In this document: piece by piece, positions 14,183 to 19,552 of the stretch | Layout: every line of letters starts with the position of its first letter | Position numbering within the stretch: position 1 is the first letter of the stretch | NCBI GenBank assembly: GCA_001443495.1 | Contig: LDXR01000016.1 | Location: 1 to 19,552 of the forward strand | Length of the DNA stretch: 19,552 nucleotides | Direction: 5' to 3' | Origin: a candidate division NC10 bacterium CSP1-5 | GTDB taxonomy: Bacteria; Methylomirabilota; Methylomirabilia; Methylomirabilales; CSP1-5 | Program-made: the position numbers and the translations under genes | Notes under the pieces: generated by a model | Told to the model about the DNA's origin: nothing | Seen by the model: the letters and a program-made list of their open reading frames with translations, nothing else | The model's database searches: none

Positions 14183-14943
14183 CGTGCTTCTCCCCGATTC
14201 CAGAGGCCGCATAAATAGTCGTAGTCTCTCGGCGTATCCATGCACTGCCAGAATCCTGGGTGGTTATACACCATCAGCTGCCCTTCAGCGACGAGGCGTT
14301 CGAGGGGTTCCCGTTCGAGGACACAGTCATCCTCCGCGGAGAGATACCCGAGGAAGTCCCGGCGGAAGACGAAATAGCCACCGCTGATAAACCCGTCGGT
14401 CGTCTGCGGCTTTTCGGCAAAGGAGATCACGCGGTTTCCTTGAATGAACAGTTCGCCGTATCGCGATGGGGGGCAAACAGCGGTGACCGTCCCGATCTTC
14501 CCGTGGCTCTGGTGAAAGCGGAGCAGGGCGCGGACGTCCAGATCGGTCACCCCGTCTCCATACGTGAGCATGAAGGTGTCGGAATCGACGAACGGTTCGA
14601 TTCCTTTGACCCGCGCTCCCGTGCCGGCGGTCAGCCCGGTATCGACCAGAGTTACCCGCCACTGGGACTCCGGGTGGTGGTCCCCGTGAAGCTCGATCTT
14701 ACGCGAGCCGAGCTCGATCGTGCAGTCCCGGGTCAACCACTCGTAGTCATAGAAGTAACGCTTGATGGTGTCGCCTTTGTACCCCAGGCACAGGATGAAG
14801 TCGTCGTATCCATGATGGGAGTACCCCTTCATGATATGCCACAGGATCGGTCGGCCCCCGATCTCCACCATCGGTTTCGGAAGCAGCTCCGTCACCTCCC
14901 TCAGACGTGTTCCTTGCCCGCCACACAGGATTACTACCTTCAT
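14164..14943 (-). CDS. rfbF: Glucose-1-phosphate cytidylyltransferase
   Basis: The 259-residue protein is a full-length match to RfbF/DdhA. It has [20 protein letters not shown] (6-25), [17 protein letters not shown] (29-45), [25 protein letters not shown] (128-134), EKPQ (177-180), SGGYFVF (187-193) and [14 protein letters not shown] (231-244). It makes CDP-glucose from glucose-1-phosphate and CTP in the cytoplasm. It opens the CDP-6-deoxyhexose block. The ATG has GGGGAGAT six bases upstream, and the 106-base gap before it carries a G-rich stretch on the coding strand. This is the most certain assignment in the window. Confidence 0.95.
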   Translation of the reverse strand: MKVVILCGGQGTRLREVTELLPKPMVEIGGRPILWHIMKGYSHHGYDDFILCLGYKGDTIKRYFYDYEWLTRDCTIELGSRKIELHGDHHPESQWRVTLVDTGLTAGTGARVKGIEPFVDSDTFMLTYGDGVTDLDVRALLRFHQSHGKIGTVTAVCPPSRYGELFIQGNRVISFAEKPQTTDGFISGGYFVFRRDFLGYLSAEDDCVLEREPLERLVAEGQLMVYNHPGFWQCMDTPRDYDYLCGLWNRGEARWKTWE

Positions 14944-14950
14944 ACGATCT

Positions 14951-14979
14951 CCCCTATCCCATTCCCATATCCGTTTCCC
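14951..14979 (-). promoter_or_regulatory. G-tract cluster (possible G-quadruplex) upstream of rfbF
   Basis: On the minus strand four G-runs (GGG 14979-14977, GGG 14966-14964, GGG 14960-14958, GGGG 14954-14951) are separated by 10, 3 and 3 bases. The last run is part of the rfbF ribosome-binding site. A further G5 run lies upstream. The pattern satisfies a relaxed G-quadruplex rule; folding has not been tested. Confidence 0.35.
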
Positions 14980-15049
14980 TCACCGACCCCCACCGACTCC
15001 CGCCTCATGGGGACCTCTCCTCCTCCACCGCGTACAACGCGCTCCATGT

Positions 15050-15850
15050 TCACCTTCGCGGCACAGCGAACACCCTGGCCGTACATCCGTCGTAATCCCT
15101 TGAGACAGCCGGAAAAGCATGCTTGGTAAGCGAGACGGATCTTAACTGGTAACAGCCCAGCCGTTCAAACACACGACGGTAATTGCGGGCAAACACATAC
15201 CCACAATTTGCCGTCTCCAACTCAATGACCACAATATATTCTCTCGCTACACGGACCATCTCCGAGAAGACGTGGGTGCTCGCCGGGTGTACATGCATGA
15301 GCACGGCCATGGTGAACACGACATCGACACCCTTCGAGGGGATCTTCGGCAGCAGATCCTCCACGCTTCCCCTCGATACGGTAGCGATTCTCGTCAGATC
15401 GGGAAATCGACGCTGCATCTCGTCGATCGCGCTCTCATTGATCTCAATCCCCGAGAGATCGTGATACCCCAGCTTATAGAGAGCGTTGAGATTTGATCCG
15501 CAATTGCATCCCAATTCGAGAATAGTCTTGTCGGGCCCGACTTCTGGGGTCCAGAAGCTGTGCAGAAAGTCGATGATTCCCGTATCCTTGATCGCATAAT
15601 CGACTGGCCTGTTCCCCAGCGATTGCTCGTCGTTCTTCCTGGATGCCCAAAAGTCCTGGCACTCCTGTTTCGTCATGGTCCAGGGCGGGGAAAGGCCCCG
15701 CTCCACTAACCTCCGGTTGAGCTCGGCGAGGACGGGCCGTGGTGGAGCAACGTTGCCATCTTTGTCGACTCGGTCCTGATAGAAGAGTCTTCCCAGGCAA
15801 GCGCTCAGCACGCGTCTCGGAGTGATTCGCGCGAATCTCTTATAATTCAT
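15050..15850 (-). CDS. Class I SAM-dependent methyltransferase
   Basis: From the ATG at 15850 the protein is 266 residues (MNYKRFARITPRRV). An ATG at 15874 would add eight residues and overlaps a small hairpin; the open frame back to 16018 enters the upstream gene and is not used. Neither start has a strong Shine-Dalgarno. The SAM-binding motif ILELGCNCGSN is at 110-120, then GIEINESAIDEM (acidic ribose contact) and VVFTMAVLMHVHP (motif IV region). The N-terminal 100 residues are a helical, basic extension. It probably methylates a sugar hydroxyl or a non-sugar substituent of the polysaccharide before export. It stands between a large glycosyltransferase-like gene and rfbF, with gaps of more than 100 bases on both sides. 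Substrate is not predictable. Confidence 0.78.
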   Translation of the reverse strand: MNYKRFARITPRRVLSACLGRLFYQDRVDKDGNVAPPRPVLAELNRRLVERGLSPPWTMTKQECQDFWASRKNDEQSLGNRPVDYAIKDTGIIDFLHSFWTPEVGPDKTILELGCNCGSNLNALYKLGYHDLSGIEINESAIDEMQRRFPDLTRIATVSRGSVEDLLPKIPSKGVDVVFTMAVLMHVHPASTHVFSEMVRVAREYIVVIELETANCGYVFARNYRRVFERLGCYQLRSVSLTKHAFPAVSRDYDGCTARVFAVPRR

Positions 15851-15980
15851 CGCCGTCCCGCTCTGAACCTTCATCCGCCCATGGCGGAGGGGCTCGGCGT
15901 ATGACAACGCCTGGGTACCCTGCCGAAGGCCATGTAAACTCCTGCACCTCTGCCTCACACCATACGGGACTGGAGGAAAT

Positions 15981-17870
15981 TTACGACGCGGCCGTTGGAC
16001 CCTCCGATGCCTCCTCACGACCCGGGAGGAACACGGTCAGCGTTCCCGAAGTAATGGCCGTGAGGGTCCGCCCTCGCAGTCCACTCCCAGCTCTCCGCCA
16101 CCCCTCCAACGTCGCTGAGTCGGCCCCAAGGATCTCCTCTACCGCGGATCGAATCTCAGCCGGAGAGGACGCGATGCGTTTGAGGCCCGCGAGGGGACCA
16201 AGGAGATCGAGAGGGTCATTGTCTACCGTCACCTCCGATGCCACGTACACACATGGGATCCCTCGGACCGCCGTCTCGAAGGCCGCCGAGGTGTCGCGGT
16301 ACACGACACACGCCGCACCGACCAGCAGGTGTTCGAGCGACCCGACGCCCTCCTCCAACTCCGGCGGGAGATGCGACCTCCCCAGGGCGGCAAGAACCTT
16401 CGGGAGTGGCATGAAGGGATGGGCGCGCACGATCAGCCGCGCCCCCGGCATCCCTGCCAGTCCCTTCTCCGCTTTCCACAGGACCTCCGCCGCCTCGGCC
16501 AGGACGATTGAAAGGAGGACCAGAACGGCTGGCCGTCCCTCTCCGGCTGTGTGCTCTTGCGAGGACGCTGCGGTGAGCAGATGCGGGTACCGGAGGGAAC
16601 CCCCGACGGCGAGCTGCGAGGACGGATAGCCCGCCCCTTCGAGGACCTGGCGGAAGCGCTCGCCATGGCAGATCAGCCGGTCCGGAAGCGGCAGATCTCT
16701 CCAGTCATTCTTGGCCGGGAAGTAGTTCATCTCGAGCGGAGCAATGGTGCTGTGCTGAAAGCCGACCGCCTCGAGACCGGGACGTCCCCTGCGGAGCCCC
16801 AACAGCAGGGCCCGCTCCCACACCTGGTTTTCGAAGGGATAGAGGCACCCGCGAAGCCCTGGCAGATTCTGACTCAGCCGCACGCCCAAACGATACTGAA
16901 GCAGCGCGAGGGGCAGCCGCAAGCTGCCTCCGTGCCGGTCGCGTTCCTCGCCGCAGAGGCCGCGAATGTCAATCCCGTCAAAGCTTACCGAGCCGAGGGG
17001 GCGCCGAGCGACATACACGCCGCGGCACGCGGCCCAGAGGTAATCCCGCACCCTGAGGTGATCCTCCGGCAGCACAACCGCCGTGCCCCGCTCTGCGAGC
17101 GCTTTCACCACCCGCGTTGGCGACAGAGGCCGCCCAACAACCACCGGGACGAGACCGACTCGATACCCCTGGTTTCCAAGCCATGGGAGCAGTGGCCCCC
17201 AGTACGGGTCCGAAGCACGCGGTGAGCGCGCGAGATCTGCGGGGCCGATGAACGATAAGCAGAGCACGTCGAGGGCATCCGAGGTCGATCCGTTCGATCG
17301 CAGAGGGCTTCCGAGGCGCCGCTCAACCAGCCTGGCGAGGCCCATGACAAGGAAGAGCAGCGGGGCACCAACCCTCCGGAGCCTCCGCCGGAGCCCCGAC
17401 CGCGCACCTCCAAGCCATCCCGCGGTATCCACGACCTGCCACCCGCGACCCCGCGCCAGCCCCGCGATCACCGCACGGAGGGCCTCCCCCTCCACGAACA
17501 GAAGAAGGGGGCCCGGCCCCCCGAGCCACCGTTCCACCACGCGGAGGATGGCGCACTCCCGGATCAGAGGAGAAAGATAGGGACTTCGCTCCGAGAGGGA
17601 GTCCGTCCACCAGTCGAACGGATCGTCCTCTCCGCGAAGGCGGGCAAGGGCTTCCACGAGCTCCCGTGCCGTGACGGCGGCCACCCGGACAAGCTCTTCT
17701 CCGAGGGGCAGCCGGTGCGCCCGGGTCCCGACCGCCTGAGCGACCCGCAGTGCCTGTGGGAAGTCCGCCCCGAGATAGGCCCAATGCCATTCCTGGGTTC
17801 TCGTGAGCCGACGGAGCGCTCGCGTCGGAGGATCGGCGGCCCGGCCCAGCACCAAGAGGCTGCCGGTCAC
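15981..17870 (-). CDS. Large surface-carbohydrate biosynthesis protein, GT-B/KDO-transferase-like C-terminal half
   Basis: This 629-residue protein has no signal peptide; one hydrophobic stretch at about 168-182 may touch the membrane. It resembles a family of roughly 600-residue 'surface carbohydrate biosynthesis' proteins (I recall it as TIGR04326; not checked). The N-terminal part holds DWWTDSLSERSPYLSPLIRE (85-104). The C-terminal half has YPFENQVWE (344-352), QHST (372-375), VGGSLRY (422-428), RAHPFMPLP (482-490) and YRDTSAAFETAVRGIP (524-539). The HP and late S/T-E-A-G-P blocks recall the nucleotide-binding half of KDO- and CDP-glycerol-type transferases, so a glycosyl- or glycerophosphotransferase role is inferred. 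GTG start with AGGAG upstream and a GTGA overlap with the methyltransferase gene. Very GC-rich. Confidence 0.65.
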   Translation of the reverse strand: MTGSLLVLGRAADPPTRALRRLTRTQEWHWAYLGADFPQALRVAQAVGTRAHRLPLGEELVRVAAVTARELVEALARLRGEDDPFDWWTDSLSERSPYLSPLIRECAILRVVERWLGGPGPLLLFVEGEALRAVIAGLARGRGWQVVDTAGWLGGARSGLRRRLRRVGAPLLFLVMGLARLVERRLGSPLRSNGSTSDALDVLCLSFIGPADLARSPRASDPYWGPLLPWLGNQGYRVGLVPVVVGRPLSPTRVVKALAERGTAVVLPEDHLRVRDYLWAACRGVYVARRPLGSVSFDGIDIRGLCGEERDRHGGSLRLPLALLQYRLGVRLSQNLPGLRGCLYPFENQVWERALLLGLRRGRPGLEAVGFQHSTIAPLEMNYFPAKNDWRDLPLPDRLICHGERFRQVLEGAGYPSSQLAVGGSLRYPHLLTAASSQEHTAGEGRPAVLVLLSIVLAEAAEVLWKAEKGLAGMPGARLIVRAHPFMPLPKVLAALGRSHLPPELEEGVGSLEHLLVGAACVVYRDTSAAFETAVRGIPCVYVASEVTVDNDPLDLLGPLAGLKRIASSPAEIRSAVEEILGADSATLEGWRRAGSGLRGRTLTAITSGTLTVFLPGREEASEGPTAAS

Positions 17871-18658
17871 GGTCTCCTCCCCCGCCCGTGATTCCCGCTT
17901 CGGACCCGTTCGACGATGATCGTGGACATCGGCAGCACTTTCAGGGATTCCCGCGTGTAGAAGGGAAACAGGGAGGACTCTACAATCCGTTGCCCCCGGC
18001 GCTCGTATTCCGCCTCGTAGTCATGGGGAAAGCTGACGTTGGACAAGTCGAAGGACTCCTGGTGGATCCGCTCCTTCAGGTGTCTCCGGTAGCGCTCGAA
18101 GTGATAAATACGCTCCCGGGTCACGCGGAGCAGCTCGTCGAAGACCGCTCCCGCGTGGCGCGGATGAATGAAGGAGACCGAACCGGTCGTCAAAACGGCA
18201 TCAAAGGCCGCGTCCCGGAACGGGAGGCGGGCGGCGTCAGCCTGCACAAGCCGAACCAGCCGACCCGCGAGGTGGGCGTGGGCCGAGACAAGCATGCTTC
18301 CGCTCAGATCGACCCCGATCAAGGAAATCTGCGGGAGGGCGTCCGAAAGCTCGGCCAGGTGCTGTCCGTAGCCGCAACCCACTTCCAGTACCCGAACCCC
18401 CGGCCGACCTTCCAGATAGTCGATGAGCACCGCGAGCTGGCGCCGGTTGCGCTCCCGGACCTCCGGGTGGGATAGACTTTCCTCACGGTATGTCCCGCCG
18501 TGACGTTCCCAGAACTCTCGCGCTGAGATCTGACCCGTCTCGTCGTATTTCCGGGGGTTCCAACCCAGCAAACGATGACCCAGGCGCCACATCCACCATC
18601 GGACTGACCTTCCGGTGGAGCCGACGAGTCCCCTGAGGACCTCGGCAGAACCCCTCAT
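17867..18658 (-). CDS. Class I SAM-dependent methyltransferase (UbiE/Methyltransf_11 type)
   Basis: The 263-residue protein has a basic, Trp-rich N-terminus that may lie on the membrane (RWWMWRLGHRLLGWNPRKYDE, about 20-40). The SAM motif I VLEVGCGYGQHL is at 90-101, GVDLSGSML at about 114-122, VQADAARLPFRDAAFDAVLT (motifs II-IV) and FDELLRVTRERIYHFERYRR. It is the canonical Methyltransf_11 pattern. It overlaps the HAD gene at its start (ATGA, 18658-18655) and the large transferase-like gene at its end (GTGA), so all three are probably made together and act on the same substituent. The substrate is not predictable; polysaccharide O-methylation or methylation of an attached small group is likely. 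Confidence 0.8.
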   Translation of the reverse strand: MRGSAEVLRGLVGSTGRSVRWWMWRLGHRLLGWNPRKYDETGQISAREFWERHGGTYREESLSHPEVRERNRRQLAVLIDYLEGRPGVRVLEVGCGYGQHLAELSDALPQISLIGVDLSGSMLVSAHAHLAGRLVRLVQADAARLPFRDAAFDAVLTTGSVSFIHPRHAGAVFDELLRVTRERIYHFERYRRHLKERIHQESFDLSNVSFPHDYEAEYERRGQRIVESSLFPFYTRESLKVLPMSTIIVERVRSGNHGRGRRP

Positions 18659-19359
18659 GCGATCCTCCCGGACCCCGAGACCTGCCCCTCCACAGTGAAC
18701 AGGGACTCCAAGATGTCCCCGATGTTTCGAAGGTCCGCCACGCGCGCGTCGATGGTCCCTTCTCCGAAGGGATCCCGATCCCCTGGTGGCACTCGACCGA
18801 TGAACCGCATGCCGGCCTGTCGGGCCCCCTCGAGATCGGCTCGCCCATCCCCAATGAAGATGATCCTCGAAGGGTCGCCCCCCTCACGGGCTGCGATTTG
18901 GGTGAGCCATTCTCCCTTTGCGGTGGGCGACCCGTACACTCCACGAAAGAGCGCATCAAGGCCCCGCGCGCGCATGATTGCTCGGATCTCCTCCTGCGGG
19001 GTTCCGGAGACCACGTAAAGCGGCAGCCGACCGGCCATCGTCCGGATGAACTCGGCCGCTCCCGGGACGAAGGGAGCAGCGATCACGCGGTCTCGAACGA
19101 GGGATGAGAAACGCAGGTCGAGGGCAGCCATCGTGGCAGGATCCAGGGGCTGCTGCAGATAGTCGCGATAGATGATGCGAAACTTTTCATAGCGGGACAT
19201 GCCCCCGTTCTCTCGGTGGAGGCGGACGATCGCCTCGACGTGCTCCCGATGCTCTGCGAAGAGAATCGCGAACGCCTCGGCCTTGACGTCGAGGGACTCG
19301 ACGATGACCCCGTCAAAGTCGAGGACAACGGCCCGGAGCGGAGGTTTCTGTCGGCTCAC
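18655..19359 (-). CDS. HAD-superfamily phosphatase, polysaccharide-locus type
   Basis: From the GTG at 19359 (GGAGAGGT five bases upstream, GTGA overlap with the aminotransferase stop) the protein is 234 residues. An ATG at 19386 would add nine residues. HAD motifs are complete: DFDGV with nucleophile D14 and D16, VSGT with S118, K148, and GDGRAD with D171/D175. The cap domain carries HRENGGMSRYEKF, a pattern I recall from HAD enzymes in capsule and O-antigen loci. It should remove phosphate from a small metabolite or sugar phosphate in the cytoplasm. Next to a HisC-like aminotransferase, an amino-alcohol phosphate is a possible substrate; the serinol-phosphate and ethanolamine-phosphate genes of C. 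jejuni capsule loci are a parallel. That is inference. Confidence 0.8.
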   Translation of the reverse strand: MSRQKPPLRAVVLDFDGVIVESLDVKAEAFAILFAEHREHVEAIVRLHRENGGMSRYEKFRIIYRDYLQQPLDPATMAALDLRFSSLVRDRVIAAPFVPGAAEFIRTMAGRLPLYVVSGTPQEEIRAIMRARGLDALFRGVYGSPTAKGEWLTQIAAREGGDPSRIIFIGDGRADLEGARQAGMRFIGRVPPGDRDPFGEGTIDARVADLRNIGDILESLFTVEGQVSGSGRIA

Positions 19360-19552
19360 CGCAGACCTCTCCGGGTGAGCACGCATCCCAAGGCGGCGAG
19401 AAAGGCGGCAACCTGGTCGGGGGGACCTGCGGTCACCCGCAGACAGCCGCTGAGCGCCGGGTGATCGAATGGGCCCCGAACGAGGAACCCGGCCTCCCGG
19501 AGATCCCGGACGAGTCCGGCTGGATCGACGCCGGCGGGGACCCGCGTCATGA
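19356..19552 (-). CDS. HisC-like PLP aminotransferase, C-terminal fragment (runs off right edge)
   Basis: The last 65 or so residues of a gene that enters from the right edge. They read TRVPAGVDPAGLVRDLREAG, FLVRGPFDHPALSGCLRVTAG, then PPDQVAAFLAALG. This is the C-terminal small domain of class I/II aminotransferases of the HisC type, where a Gly-(I/F)-LVR segment is followed by LR(I/V)T-G and a final 'FL-AL' helix; the Arg of LRVT usually binds the substrate phosphate or carboxylate. The Met at 19550 is internal, not a start. The stop overlaps the HAD start (GTGA), so both are in one transcript. It could be true histidinol-phosphate aminotransferase, but its place in a polysaccharide operon suggests a dedicated aminotransferase. 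Confidence 0.7.
   Translation of the reverse strand, partial: MTRVPAGVDPAGLVRDLREAGFLVRGPFDHPALSGCLRVTAGPPDQVAAFLAALGCVLTRRGLR
19365..19372 (-). promoter_or_regulatory. Ribosome-binding site fixing the HAD gene start
   Basis: GGAGAGGT on the minus strand, inside the end of the aminotransferase gene, is five bases before the GTG at 19359. It favours that GTG over the ATG at 19386. Confidence 0.65.

Overview
This 19.5 kb window is a Gram-negative surface-polysaccharide (O-antigen or exopolysaccharide) locus. All 21 genes I can support lie on the minus strand, so transcription runs from the right end (19552) to the left end (1). By eye the DNA is GC-rich (about 60% or more on the right), apart from a clearly AT-richer stretch around the polymerase gene (about 8.2-9.7 kb). 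A signal-peptide-bearing LptA/OstA-like gene at the left edge, a Wzz protein and a Wzy-type polymerase indicate a diderm with outer-membrane polysaccharide export. I cannot name the phylum from sequence alone. I see no tRNA, rRNA, CRISPR array, transposase or phage gene.

Layout in transcription order. (1) 19552-15050, an upstream modification and transfer module: the C-terminus of a HisC-like aminotransferase, a HAD phosphatase, a methyltransferase, a large GT-B-like surface-carbohydrate protein and a second methyltransferase. (2) 14943-10850, a CDP-6-deoxyhexose module: glucose-1-phosphate cytidylyltransferase (rfbF), CDP-glucose 4,6-dehydratase (rfbG), a short RmlC-like cupin and two SDR reductase/epimerases. 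(3) 10842-6962, assembly: a GT4 glycosyltransferase, a Wzy-type polymerase and a WbuB/WcaI-type GT4. (4) 6974-3957, a UDP-L-2-acetamido-2,6-dideoxyhexose module: an RmlD-like reductase, a CapE/FnlA-type dehydratase/epimerase and a WecB/FnlC-type 2-epimerase. It fits UDP-L-RhaNAc/L-QuiNAc better than UDP-L-FucNAc. (5) 3938-3342, a small phosphoglycosyl transferase that would start the repeat unit on undecaprenyl phosphate. (6) 3193-622, a LegB-type NDP-sugar 4,6-dehydratase, an NDP-sugar pyrophosphorylase and Wzz. (7) 289-1, the start of an LptA/OstA-like gene behind its own roughly 330-base leader.

Together the genes make at least two unusual activated sugars, build a lipid-linked repeat, decorate it (methylation, possibly an amino-alcohol or phosphate-derived group), polymerise it (Wzy) and set its length (Wzz). 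No Wzx flippase is visible, so it must lie outside the window. Seven possible RTGA (ATGA/GTGA) start/stop overlaps point to tightly coupled translation. The points most worth a second look are a phosphoglycosyl transferase with Asn at the catalytic Asp position, an SDR with YxxxH in place of YxxxK, an RmlC-like cupin lacking canonical catalytic residues, and an intergenic palindrome-plus-tandem-repeat element at about 3241-3342.
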